DNA from: Caulobacter soli
Lineage (GTDB): Bacteria; Pseudomonadota; Alphaproteobacteria; Caulobacterales; Caulobacteraceae
Assembly (NCBI RefSeq): GCF_011045195.1
Contig: NZ_CP049199.1
Coordinates: forward strand, 2,852,001 to 2,916,000
Length of the DNA: 64,000 nucleotides
Direction of reading: 5' to 3'
The notes beneath the pieces are model-generated. The model made no database searches. It had not been told where the DNA came from and saw only the letters and a program-made list of their open reading frames with translations. Below, one piece after another: positions 36,065 to 44,936 of the stretch. The first letter of the stretch is position 1. Each line of letters opens with the position of its first letter. A program made the translations under genes and the position numbers.

Positions 36065-37151
36065 GCGCGCGGGCTCCGCTGTTGGCGTCAGGGATCGAGG
36101 TTGAGGTTGCGGCCTCGACACGCCGGGGCGGCGCGGTGGAGTCACGCTCGATCAGGGCGTGGCCCAGCACATGGTCGGCCGCCCGCTCGCCGTCCGGATC
36201 GGGCGAGCGCAGGGCCCGCATCAGCCGGTCCAGGGCCACGGCCGCCATCTGCCGCACCGGCTGGCGCACGGTGGTCAGCGGCGGCCAAAGCGTGGTGGCC
36301 ACGGTGGTGTCGTCGAACCCGACCACGGTCAGGTCGCGCGGCACGTCCAGGTGACGGCGGTGGGCCACCGACACGGCCGCGGCGGCCATGTCGTCGTTGC
36401 TGGCGAAGATCGCGGTGGGCGCGGGGTCGGCGTCCAGCAGCCATTCGGCCGCGCGCAGGCCCGAGCCATAGCTGAAGCTGCCCTGGGCCAGGACCAGTTC
36501 GGCGCCCGGAACCGCGGCGATCGCCGCCCTGGCCCCCTCCAGGCGCGAAACGCTGGCGGTCTGGTCGGGATTGCCGGCGATGAAGCCGATCCGGCGGTGG
36601 CCCAGGTCCAGCAGGTGCTGGGCCATGGCCTGGCTGGCCTGGTGGTCGTCGATGCGGACATTGATCGCGTCGGTCGGCGGCCGCCCGGCCGCGACCACGG
36701 CGACGGGCAGGTCGGCGGCGCGCAGGATGTCGCGCACCAACGCCGACTCCCCCAGCGGCGGGGCCAGGACCACGCCGTGCACGCCCGCGTCCAGCAGCCG
36801 CTGCAGCTCCTGGGCCGTCGGGGCCTGGCCGTTCTCGCCCCGCGCCAGGATCAGCCGCGCCCCAGCGCTGGTGGCCTCCTCGAACACCCCGATCAGGAAG
36901 TCGCTCATGAAGGCGGCGCTGGGGTTGGAATAGATCACCCCGATCCGCAGCTCGCCGGCCGTGACCAGGTTGCGCGCCGCCAGGTTGGGCGCGTAGTTGA
37001 GCTCGCGGATCGCCGCCTGCACCGCCAGCCGCGTGCTCTCGCGCACCGCCGCCCCGTCGTTGATCACCCGCGACACCGTCATCCGCGACACGCCCGCCAA
37101 GCGGGCCACATCGACGATCGTGGCGCCCCGTACCCGATCCAACCTGCTCAA
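36057..37151 (-). CDS. LacI-family transcriptional regulator
   Basis: 364 residues: an N-terminal LacI helix-turn-helix with hinge (TIVDVARLAGVSRMTVSRVI, residues about 9-30), then a periplasmic-binding-like sensor domain (LRIGVIYSNPSAAF, FASNDDMAAAAV, VVGFDD). The start is TTG 37151, overlapping the GH115 stop as TTGA, with AGAAGG seven bases upstream; a second TTG is at 37142. Being inside the operon, it is likely autoregulated. GAACGTTC-type sites upstream of the TBDR gene are its probable operators. Confidence 0.85.
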   Translation of the reverse strand: MSRLDRVRGATIVDVARLAGVSRMTVSRVINDGAAVRESTRLAVQAAIRELNYAPNLAARNLVTAGELRIGVIYSNPSAAFMSDFLIGVFEEATSAGARLILARGENGQAPTAQELQRLLDAGVHGVVLAPPLGESALVRDILRAADLPVAVVAAGRPPTDAINVRIDDHQASQAMAQHLLDLGHRRIGFIAGNPDQTASVSRLEGARAAIAAVPGAELVLAQGSFSYGSGLRAAEWLLDADPAPTAIFASNDDMAAAAVSVAHRRHLDVPRDLTVVGFDDTTVATTLWPPLTTVRQPVRQMAAVALDRLMRALRSPDPDGERAADHVLGHALIERDSTAPPRRVEAATSTSIPDANSGARAHV

Positions 37152-40129
37152 TGGATAACCTTCTGAACGCCCGACGATGCAGCGGCGATTTCGTCCGATC
37201 GACGCACGCGAGTCTCCGGCACGGGTCCATAGGGGCGGGCCGCGCCCACGAACGCAAGCTCCAGGCGATCCAGGGCGAACCCCGGGTCGAGAGCGTGGAT
37301 CGTCACCACGTGCGAGCCCGGCTTCAGGCGCAGGTTCTGCACCGTCTCGATTGCGGCGTTGGTCTGCACGCGCTCCAGCCAGCGGGCGCTGAATTCGGGC
37401 GCGGTGAAGTCGAGCACCTGCAGCGGCTCGTCGTCGACCTGCACCGCCACCCGCATACGGTTCTCGGAGGTGACCGGCAGGATCGGCAGGGCCACGACCC
37501 GCAGAGTTGCGGGATCGTCGGTGGTGACGGTCGAGAAGCGCCAGCTGGCCTTGGGCGCGGCGGCGATCGCGGCCACGTCCTTGGCGTCGACCGAGCGCAT
37601 GTGGATGTCCGAGCGCAGCACGGCGCCGGTGTGGCCCAGGCCCTCCAGCACCGACCAGCCCTGCCCCACCTGGTCGGCGTGGGCGGCGTACATCGAGACC
37701 AGGCGATCGGCCTCGATGAAGGACGCGTCGGGCGTCGCCAGCGTCGGGGCCAGGACCACGGTCACCGGGATCGGCAACGGCGCGTCGCCGCACCGGATAT
37801 TGACGACGCCACGCGCCGCGCCCTTGGGCGCCGAAGCCCAGTCGATGCTGACCGTCAGGCGTCGTTCGAGGACCGACGACGCCGACAGGGTCCCGGCCGC
37901 CTCGCTGACCTTGATCCAGGGCTGGTCAGGCGTCGCGGTCCATTGCGCCGTGGTGGCCTTGTCCTTGACGAACAGGTCGACATAGCGGGTTCCGCCCAGC
38001 TCCGGATGGAAGGCCGGCAGTTCGGGCGCGGCGTAGCGCAGCAGGTGCGGCAGCTTGCGCATGAACTCGGACTCGCCAGGGATCGCGTTCTGGGCGTCGT
38101 AGAACGCCCCGCCCTCGGCGAACGCCGCGCAGCCGGTCTCCTCGCCGCCGGCCCAGGCCGGCGCAGCGGGCGCCTTGTAGAACGGCAGGCCGTGGGGCGA
38201 CATGCCCATCATCCCGGCCCACTTGCCGCCGGCGACGGTTTCGTTGAAGGCGCGGCCGCCGGCCTCGATCTTGGCCTGGGCGTCGTGGACGCTGGCTCCG
38301 TAGGCGTCGGCGCTGGCGCGGTGCTGGAAGGCGTAGGCGATCGAGCGGTCCAGATCCAGCTGCCGCTGGTTGACCGCCGTCGCCATGTCGACCGGGAACT
38401 TCACCAGTTCGTAGAAGGCGTCCTTGCGGTCGGCCGGAAGGCTCTGCATCAGGGCCTCGCTCTGAGCCGCCAGGTCGTCATAGGCCGCGCGGCGACGAGC
38501 GTTCTCGTCGCCGAAGCTGGCCATGTTGAATTCGGTCTGCTTGACCGGCGTCACCGGCTTGGTGGTGGTCCAGCCCATGAATTCAGGATTGCGCGCGAAG
38601 GCCAGGTCGTACTGCCGCCACAGGATATCGGCGATCTTGGCGGCGTCGGCCGCGCCGAAGTTCTCGCTAGCCCAGCGCGTCAGGTGGGCCTTGACGCTGG
38701 CGACGTCCGGATAGGCGTCGTTGTCGAACGCCATGTCGAGGAACAGCTGGCTCAGATATTCGCCCGGCTTGATGTCGCCGACATTGACGATCCACAGCCG
38801 CCGCGCGTCGTACTGATAGGCCTTGTTCATCTCCTCCCACATCAGGGCGGGATGGTTGTTGGCCAGCCACAGGTACGACATGGGATAGCCCCAGTACGAG
38901 ATGTGGTAGTAGACGCCCGAGCCGCCCGAGCGCACCCGCTCCTTGGCGTTGCTCAGCCGGCGGATATAGCCGTAGTTGTCGTCGGGCCAGTTCAGGGTGA
39001 CGTCGTCGGGCACCTTGAGACCGGAGTCATAGGCGGGCAGCACCTCCTTGTAGGGGGTGAACACCTGAGGCACCTGATCCATCGGCTTCTTCAGTTCCTC
39101 GCCCAGCATCTTGCGCTGCTCGGCGAACACCTTCTCCAGCGCCCGGGCCTGGTCCTGCGGGGTGTTGGCCCCCTGCATCGGACGGTCCTCGATGCCGCGC
39201 ATCCCGACCGTGTACATGTTGTCGTTCTTGCCCCACCGGCGCACGGCCTCGCGCCAGTAGTCCATCACGCCCTTGCGGTTCTCGAAGATGTTGTAGGGGC
39301 CCATCGTCTCGACGTCCCACTCGCGGATATTGGTGCGCGAGATCATCTCTGCGTGCGAGCTGGCCCGGACCAGGCCGTAGGACTGCGCCATCTCGGCGTT
39401 GCCCGGCACCTGGTTGAACGACTTCTCGATACCGCGCATGGCCGGCCAGAAGGTGTTGGCCTTCAGCCGCCACATCAGTTCGTAGACGCGGGCATAGGTC
39501 TTGGGCCCCACGTCGTGCAGTTGCGGGTCGTTGGTCTTGGAGGCCCACGGATAGAGCCCGAATTCCTCGTCGTTGAGGAAGATGCCGCGATACTTCACCG
39601 AGGGCGTCTTGGAGTAGCGCAGGTCGCCGTCGACGGCGATGTGGTCGACCTGGCGAATCTTGACGTCGGCCCACCACTCCCAGGGCGAGACGCCCATCTC
39701 GCGCGACAGGTCCATCACGCCCCAGATCGTGCCCCGGGCGTCCGAACCGAAGATCAGCAGAGCCGGACGGCCATCCGCGAGAGTCACCTGGGCGCGGCCG
39801 TAGGTCTCCCACTGGCCGGTCAGGCGGGCGGCGTCGAGGTGATTGGCCTTCAGCAGGGCGGCGATGGTCGGCGACTTGGCCAGGCCGAAGATCACCACCG
39901 GCCCCTGCCCCGCCGCCTTGCGCGCCACCACGGGGGTCTTGCCAGTCAGGGCGGTCAGATCGTGGGCCAGCAGATCGGCGGCCTTGCCCAGCGGCGCGGC
40001 CTTGGTGTCGTCATAGACGATGGTCGGCGCGATCTTGCCGTCGAACAGGGTCAGCTCGCCCGCGTGGCTGGTCGAGGCCAGAAACGAAACGGCCGCCAAC
40101 GAGAGGGCGGCGAGAACTTGGCGACGCAT
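37148..40129 (-). CDS. xylan alpha-1,2-glucuronidase, GH115
   Basis: 993-residue exported enzyme that removes (4-O-methyl-)glucuronic acid side chains from glucuronoxylan. The signal peptide is MRRQVLAALSLAAVSFLASTSHA. The conserved GH115 block KYRGIFLNDEEFGLYPWA starts near residue 180. LMWRLKANTFWPAM and later YYHISYWGYPMSYLWL are also family signatures. The C-terminal domains are beta-sandwiches. It begins the operon that also holds the LacI regulator, uronate transporters, esterase and GH43. It is 95 nt downstream of the TBDR gene, across a stable hairpin. Confidence 0.9.
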   Translation of the reverse strand: MRRQVLAALSLAAVSFLASTSHAGELTLFDGKIAPTIVYDDTKAAPLGKAADLLAHDLTALTGKTPVVARKAAGQGPVVIFGLAKSPTIAALLKANHLDAARLTGQWETYGRAQVTLADGRPALLIFGSDARGTIWGVMDLSREMGVSPWEWWADVKIRQVDHIAVDGDLRYSKTPSVKYRGIFLNDEEFGLYPWASKTNDPQLHDVGPKTYARVYELMWRLKANTFWPAMRGIEKSFNQVPGNAEMAQSYGLVRASSHAEMISRTNIREWDVETMGPYNIFENRKGVMDYWREAVRRWGKNDNMYTVGMRGIEDRPMQGANTPQDQARALEKVFAEQRKMLGEELKKPMDQVPQVFTPYKEVLPAYDSGLKVPDDVTLNWPDDNYGYIRRLSNAKERVRSGGSGVYYHISYWGYPMSYLWLANNHPALMWEEMNKAYQYDARRLWIVNVGDIKPGEYLSQLFLDMAFDNDAYPDVASVKAHLTRWASENFGAADAAKIADILWRQYDLAFARNPEFMGWTTTKPVTPVKQTEFNMASFGDENARRRAAYDDLAAQSEALMQSLPADRKDAFYELVKFPVDMATAVNQRQLDLDRSIAYAFQHRASADAYGASVHDAQAKIEAGGRAFNETVAGGKWAGMMGMSPHGLPFYKAPAAPAWAGGEETGCAAFAEGGAFYDAQNAIPGESEFMRKLPHLLRYAAPELPAFHPELGGTRYVDLFVKDKATTAQWTATPDQPWIKVSEAAGTLSASSVLERRLTVSIDWASAPKGAARGVVNIRCGDAPLPIPVTVVLAPTLATPDASFIEADRLVSMYAAHADQVGQGWSVLEGLGHTGAVLRSDIHMRSVDAKDVAAIAAAPKASWRFSTVTTDDPATLRVVALPILPVTSENRMRVAVQVDDEPLQVLDFTAPEFSARWLERVQTNAAIETVQNLRLKPGSHVVTIHALDPGFALDRLELAFVGAARPYGPVPETRVRRSDEIAAASSGVQKVIH

Positions 40130-40182
40130 GACCGATCTCCGACGGCCGGACCCCGGCCGGTATTCATGAATTCAGGACGATG

Positions 40183-40211
40183 AGGCGGGACGCGTCCAGC
40201 GCGCCCCGCCT
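40183..40211 (-). terminator. hairpin between the TBDR and GH115 genes
   Basis: 12-bp stem (40183-40194 with 40200-40211, one G-U pair in RNA) and a five-base loop, 14 nt after the TBDR stop. There is no U-tract, so it may stabilise the receptor transcript or partly end transcription before GH115. Confidence 0.5.
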
Positions 40212-40224
40212 TTAGATCGTCGGC

Positions 40225-43125
40225 CTAGAACTTGGCCCGCAGACCGATCAGGAACTGACGTCCCGGATAGTAGACGGTGAACGGCGCGCTCTCGAACTTG
40301 GAATAGGTCGTCAGCGGCTCGTTGGTCATGTTCACGGCGTTGAAGGTGATCTGGTACGCCTTGTCCATCCAGTTCGGCGTGTAGCTGGCCGACATGTCGA
40401 GTTGGCCACGAGCGCCCTGGATATTCCCCACGTTGGTGTTGTTCTGCGGCGCGATCGCGATCACCGCATCGTCGGTGTAGGTGTAGCTCAACCGCACCGA
40501 GACGCCGTGATCTTCATAGTAGCCGCCCAGCGTGTAGAGGTTGGGCGCGATACCCACGGCCATGGCGGCCGAGTTCGGCGAGTCCTGCTGGATACGGGTG
40601 TAGTTGGCGGTGAAGCCGAAGCCCGTGATCCCGCCCGGCAGGCGGCTGGTGATGAAGTCCAGCGGCTGCTGCCAGATGAACTCCGCCCCCCGGATCGACA
40701 GGTTCTGATCGACGTTGGCCGTGGTGTTGATCGAGATGACCGTGTTCATGTTGATGCCGGTCGCCAACTGCGTGTTGGTCAGCGACGACAGCGGGATGCC
40801 CAGGGTCGAGAACGGCGCCTGGATCTGGCGGGTCTGGGTGAAGCCCTGGATATCCTTGGCGAAATAGTTGGCGCTGATATAGCCCGCGCCGCCCAGGTAA
40901 TACTCAAGGCCGAAGTCGGCGTTGTTGGAGTAGTAGGGCTGCAGGTTCGGATTGCCCTGCGACGCCACCTGGGCCGAGATGTCGCTGAACGAGGTGCCCG
41001 GCAGCATCAGGTTCGGGTTGGCGCGGGTGACGGTGCGCGACCCGGCCAGACGCAGGACCAGCTTGTCGGTCAGGTTCACCGCGGCGTTGAACGACGGCAG
41101 GAAGGCGTCATACGAGCGCTTGGTGGTCTGGAAGCTGGTCACGCCGCTGATGCTGATCGGGCCTTCGATCCGCTGGTCGGTGTGGAAGTAGCGGACGCCG
41201 GCGTTGTAGTGGATCGCGCGATCCATGAAGTCGGTCGCGCCGTTGATCTCGACATAGGCGCCCTGGGTGCGCTCGTCGATCCAGCCCGACGGAATGCTCG
41301 AGGTGCCGGTCAGCGAGAACGGGGCGTTGTCCAGCAGTTGCTGGGTGTGGATGGCCGCGTTCAGCTTTTCGTAGTTGGGCTGCACGAACGAGGCCATGCC
41401 CGGGGCGATGTCAGCCAGGCTGAGCAGGCGCGACGGCCCGGCCGTCAGATATTGCGAGATGGCGCTGTTGGGGATGGCCGCGACGCCGGCCGCCTGGGCC
41501 GCGTTGCTGTTGTCGAACGCCAGAATCTCGCGGGCCGTGTCGTCATAGGCGTAGCCGATGCGGATGTTGGCGTCGTCGTTGCCGAACTTGGCGTCGAAGT
41601 GCGCGCCCTCGTCGCGGGTCACGCGCTTGGCGCGCTGGATCCGGTAGGAGTCGGTGACCCAGGCCTGGTTCGGATCGTTCATGTCGCGGCTGGGCGTCAG
41701 AACCGGGAAGTCGCCGCCCTGCGTGTTGTCGAACGCCACCGACAGGCCCGAATTGGGGGCGGTGTCGAAGATGAAGGACGGCATATCGCGCGTGAAGACA
41801 CTGCGGTTGTAGTTGACCTGACCGGTCACCTCGACCAGGTCGTTGGGCGTCCACTTGAAGCTGGGATTGAAGTTGTAGAAGTCGACCTTGTCATTGACCG
41901 GCCGAGCTTCGATGAACATCTGGGCGTTGGCGAAGGTGCCCTTGGTCAGGACGTGGTTGGAATCCGTTTCCCAGCCGATCGGCACCAGGCTGGTGGCGTT
42001 ACGAACCAGCAGGTTCATGTCCAGGCGATTGAAGTTGCGCTTGGCCTTCCCGTACAGGGCGTCCAGCGCGAAGCTCAGGGTGTCGGACGGGCGATACTCG
42101 GCCGAGAACAGCAGCGACAGGCGATCACGCTTGCCGTCGATATAGGCGTAGCGCGGCAGGCGCGGCACCAGGGTGTTGCTGAGATCCTGGAAGCTGAGGC
42201 CGCTGGTCTGCGAGACGTTCAGCGGCGCGCCGGGCGTCAGGCCAAAGCCCGTGTTGGCCGGCACCGTGGTGGCGAACTTGAAGCCGCCGCCGCCCGCGCC
42301 GCCGTTCAGCCCCTGACGATCGCAGGTGGCGACCGTGCAGTTGCCGACGATGGGGTTGGTCAGGTTCGGCGTGGTGAAGCCGATGGTCTCGTAGCCGTCG
42401 GTGCGGAAGTGTTGCGAGCCGCCGGCCACGCCGACCAGGACCCCGAACTTGTCCCAGGTCTTGGAGGCGATCACCGCGCCGCGCGGGCTGACCTTCTGGG
42501 AGGCGTCCGAATAGCCGCCTTCCATCGACATGCTGAGGTGCTGACCCGGACGGTCGAACGGGCGGGCGTTGGCCAGGTTGACCGTGCCGGCGATGCCGCC
42601 TTCCAGCAGACCCGGGGTCGGGGTCTTGTTGACGGTCAGCTTGGTGAACAGCTCGGTGGGGAAGAGATCAAGGTCGAGCTCGCGGTTCGAGCTGCCCGAA
42701 TCCAGCGCGCCGTCCGAGGCCACGGCGATCTGCGAACCGTTCAGCGTCACCTTGGTGAAGGACGGACCAAGGCCGCGAACCGAGATCTGCACGCCCTCGC
42801 CGGTGACGTCCCGGCCCAGCTGGACGCCAGGAATGCGTTGCAGGGATTCGGCGATGTTGAGGTCGGGGAACTTGCCGATGTCCTCGGCGACGATCGAGTC
42901 GGTGAAGTTGGTCGCCGCGCGCTTCATGTTCGCGGCGCTGGCCAAGCTGGCCCGATAGCCGGTGACGACGATTTCCTCGACGGCCGCCGGTTCTTCCGGA
43001 GCCGCGGCCGCAGGCGCGGCGGGCGCGGTCTGCGCGCCAGCGACCGCAGGAACCAAGCCTGCTAGCATGGTGGCGCACAGCAGACATGCCTTCAGTCCGA
43101 CCTGACGGCTAAAACGAATAACCAT
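40225..43125 (-). CDS. TonB-dependent receptor of the glucuronoxylan locus
   Basis: 966-residue outer-membrane receptor. The signal peptide ends near VAGAQ (about residue 31). An Ala/Pro-rich linker precedes the TonB-box-like EEIVVTGY. The plug follows (DIGKFPDLNIAESLQRIPGV, VRGLGPSFTKVTLNG). A long barrel ends in ...LIGLRAKF. The start is ATG 43125 with GGGAGG six bases upstream; a GTG at 43182 lies within the operator region. By position it should import (glucurono)xylo-oligosaccharides trimmed by the exported enzymes. Confidence 0.88.
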   Translation of the reverse strand: MVIRFSRQVGLKACLLCATMLAGLVPAVAGAQTAPAAPAAAAPEEPAAVEEIVVTGYRASLASAANMKRAATNFTDSIVAEDIGKFPDLNIAESLQRIPGVQLGRDVTGEGVQISVRGLGPSFTKVTLNGSQIAVASDGALDSGSSNRELDLDLFPTELFTKLTVNKTPTPGLLEGGIAGTVNLANARPFDRPGQHLSMSMEGGYSDASQKVSPRGAVIASKTWDKFGVLVGVAGGSQHFRTDGYETIGFTTPNLTNPIVGNCTVATCDRQGLNGGAGGGGFKFATTVPANTGFGLTPGAPLNVSQTSGLSFQDLSNTLVPRLPRYAYIDGKRDRLSLLFSAEYRPSDTLSFALDALYGKAKRNFNRLDMNLLVRNATSLVPIGWETDSNHVLTKGTFANAQMFIEARPVNDKVDFYNFNPSFKWTPNDLVEVTGQVNYNRSVFTRDMPSFIFDTAPNSGLSVAFDNTQGGDFPVLTPSRDMNDPNQAWVTDSYRIQRAKRVTRDEGAHFDAKFGNDDANIRIGYAYDDTAREILAFDNSNAAQAAGVAAIPNSAISQYLTAGPSRLLSLADIAPGMASFVQPNYEKLNAAIHTQQLLDNAPFSLTGTSSIPSGWIDERTQGAYVEINGATDFMDRAIHYNAGVRYFHTDQRIEGPISISGVTSFQTTKRSYDAFLPSFNAAVNLTDKLVLRLAGSRTVTRANPNLMLPGTSFSDISAQVASQGNPNLQPYYSNNADFGLEYYLGGAGYISANYFAKDIQGFTQTRQIQAPFSTLGIPLSSLTNTQLATGINMNTVISINTTANVDQNLSIRGAEFIWQQPLDFITSRLPGGITGFGFTANYTRIQQDSPNSAAMAVGIAPNLYTLGGYYEDHGVSVRLSYTYTDDAVIAIAPQNNTNVGNIQGARGQLDMSASYTPNWMDKAYQITFNAVNMTNEPLTTYSKFESAPFTVYYPGRQFLIGLRAKF

Positions 43126-43170
43126 TCCCGACCTCCCTTGCGGCGACGTTGCTCGCTCGCATTGCTCAAG

Positions 43171-43242
43171 GAACGTTCGCACCCCTTGCTGGAATGGTAA
43201 CGTTCACATTTTTTGGATAGGTCAGACCAATATCGCTGTCAA
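43171..43242 (-). promoter_or_regulatory. proximal promoter/operator module of the xylan TBDR
   Basis: On the minus strand: TTGACA (43242-43237), 17-nt spacer, TATCCA (43219-43214). The spacer holds GGTCAGACCAAT (read on plus, 43220-43231). Immediately downstream of the -10 are GGTAACGTTCAC (43196-43207) and GAACGTTC (43171-43178), LacI-type palindromes positioned to block initiation. The TBDR ATG is 46 nt further on. Confidence 0.6.
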
Positions 43243-43428
43243 TCCACCTTTAGGTCAGATCCTTTCAAGCGACCCGAAGCCAGCCCTCTGGCGGCCTCCG
43301 CCAACATCTCGAAACCGAGATACCGAACGTGGAGCCGAAATACCGGCTCAACCGACAAAAGAAAGGCGCCCACGTGTCGAAACACATGGGCGCCAGTGGG
43401 GGAAAATCAGAGGATCACATCTCTCAAT

Positions 43429-43481
43429 GTGAACGTTCCCACATAGCAGGTCAAACCAATGCCCTGTCAAGAGGTCAGACC
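43429..43481 (-). promoter_or_regulatory. distal promoter/operator module of the xylan TBDR
   Basis: A second copy of the same arrangement: TTGACA (43470-43465), then GCTATG (43447-43442) after 17 nt. AGGTCAAACCAAT (43448-43460) lies in the spacer. The palindromic LacI-type site TGTGAACGTTCCCACA (43429-43444) overlaps the -10. AGGTCAGACCT lies just upstream (43472-43482). The rest of the 43243-43428 gap shows only a lone AGGTCAGATC near 43252 and no gene. Confidence 0.5.
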
Positions 43482-43524
43482 TTTAGACACCCCTGATAAG
43501 CGACCACTCCAGCCGTTCGACGGC

Positions 43525-43947
43525 TTATCGCGGCTCCTGCCCTAGAACTTCCATCCGCATCACCTGGACGCCGCCCTCCGCGAGCGCCGGCAGCTTGGCG
43601 AACCAGTCCTTCACATAGGGCATGGCGTTGTGCGCCTCGAAGTCCTCCTTGGTCGCGAAGACCTCGTAGAAGACGAAGTGGCCCGGCGCCGTCCGGTCTT
43701 CTTGCAGGAAATAGACGAGGTTCTTGGGATCACCGCGAACCAGCGTCACCAGCGGCAAGGTCGCCTCGCGCAGCTCGGCCTCCTTGCCGGGCTTGGCCCG
43801 CACCTGGGCGACGATCGAATAGGCGCCGGCCGGGATCTGCTGATAGCGGACCCCGGCGGCGTCGCGCGCCAGGGCCGGGGTCGCGAGCGCCCCGGCGGCC
43901 GCCAGAGCGGCCAGGGCCAACGATATCGAGACTGTCTTACGCATCAT
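43525..43947 (-). CDS. exported antibiotic biosynthesis monooxygenase (ABM)-fold protein
   Basis: 140 residues: a Sec signal peptide (MMRKTVSISLALAALAAAGA..., cleavage near PALA-RD) and a YgiN-like ABM dimeric alpha/beta barrel (YSIVAQVRAKPGKEAELRE; VFYEVFATKEDFEAH). Cytoplasmic relatives act on quinols or aromatic compounds; a periplasmic copy is less usual. It has an ATGATG start (43947 used) with GAGG upstream, and begins 8 nt after the stop of the VOC gene, so the two are co-transcribed. Confidence 0.75.
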   Translation of the reverse strand: MMRKTVSISLALAALAAAGALATPALARDAAGVRYQQIPAGAYSIVAQVRAKPGKEAELREATLPLVTLVRGDPKNLVYFLQEDRTAPGHFVFYEVFATKEDFEAHNAMPYVKDWFAKLPALAEGGVQVMRMEVLGQEPR

Positions 43948-43954
43948 GACATCC

Positions 43955-44827
43955 TCACCGCGCGCCGGTCAGCACGCGTTGGCGCGCGGCCAGCGTGTTG
44001 GCGAAACGCTGCTTCACCGGACCCAGCGCCTTGACGAACTCCAGCTGCTCGCCCTCGGGCCCCTTGCAGTAGATCAGCTCCCAGCCGTCCGACGGGGCGA
44101 CGGTCACCTTGTTGGTGTTGGCGCTCTGCGGCGCGGCGCGGCGCTCGGCCTCGGTGTTGACGCGGATGGTCCGGTTGGCCCGCACCTGCGTCATGCCCCG
44201 GCGCGCGGACTCCGCTTCCAGGTCGGTGATGAACTTGTTGAAGTCGACGTCGTCGCGAACGTGGAAGCAGATGTGCATCATCCGCGGAAAGGCCGGGCTC
44301 ATGTGCTGGACCGGTTCGGCGAAGGCGCGCGGCCCGCCCATCGGCTGGTCGGCGTCGCGGTATTGCAACAGCTCGATCACGACATTGTCGAACTGGATGA
44401 AGCGGACGTCCAGCCGCTGGGCGCCGTCGCGCAGGTCGGGCACGCCGAGGGTGCGCGGATTGACGCCCAGTTCGTTGGCCTGGATGTCCTGGTCGGCCAG
44501 CAGGGTGTTGTGGACCGTGTCGCCCTGGAAGTCGCCGTGACGGAAGACCTCCGTACCGCCCAGGACCTCGGTGTAGAACTCAAAGGCCCGCTCCATGTTC
44601 TGGACGGTCAGGCCGAAGTGCTGCACGCCTTGCAGCCGCGCGCCGAGCGGGCCGCTATTGCGGGCGGCCGGCGACAGGCCGTTGACGCCGCCTTGACCAG
44701 CAACGCCTTGAGCCGCGACAGGCGCGGCGATCGCCATTCCGGCGGCCGCCGTCATGACCGCGCCGGCCGTGCGAAGCATGTCGCGTCGACCGGGATCGGC
44801 CGCTTCGTCGTGGGTGGGTTTACGCAT
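43955..44827 (-). CDS. Tat-exported VOC (glyoxalase/dioxygenase-like) protein
   Basis: 290 residues. The N-terminus carries a twin-arginine signal (GRRDMLRTAG, then a hydrophobic stretch ending near PVAAQG). Two VOC beta-alpha-beta modules follow (VQHFGLTVQNMERAFEFYTE; MMHICFHVRDDVDFNKF). His in each module and a late Glu (EQLEFVK) could form the metal site. Tat export implies folding with the metal in the cytoplasm. The ATG 44827 has an excellent AAGGAG site. The substrate is unknown. Confidence 0.72.
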   Translation of the reverse strand: MRKPTHDEAADPGRRDMLRTAGAVMTAAAGMAIAAPVAAQGVAGQGGVNGLSPAARNSGPLGARLQGVQHFGLTVQNMERAFEFYTEVLGGTEVFRHGDFQGDTVHNTLLADQDIQANELGVNPRTLGVPDLRDGAQRLDVRFIQFDNVVIELLQYRDADQPMGGPRAFAEPVQHMSPAFPRMMHICFHVRDDVDFNKFITDLEAESARRGMTQVRANRTIRVNTEAERRAAPQSANTNKVTVAPSDGWELIYCKGPEGEQLEFVKALGPVKQRFANTLAARQRVLTGAR

Positions 44828-44936
44828 GATCTTTCTCCTTTTCGGTAGTGAAGGCGCCTGGTTTCAGGACGCGAGGAGCCCTTCGGCCGGAGCGGAGCCC
44901 CGGTCGGCGAGCGACGGTTGAATTCGAGGGTTGGGT

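Noticed and set aside
37151..40183. 1010-codon plus-strand open frame opposite GH115
   Set aside because: The translation is low-complexity and has no recognisable motif; the opposite strand carries complete GH115 signatures.
40402..43065. 887-codon plus-strand open frame opposite the xylan TBDR
   Set aside because: Shadow frame; the TBDR on the minus strand has signal peptide, plug and barrel end.
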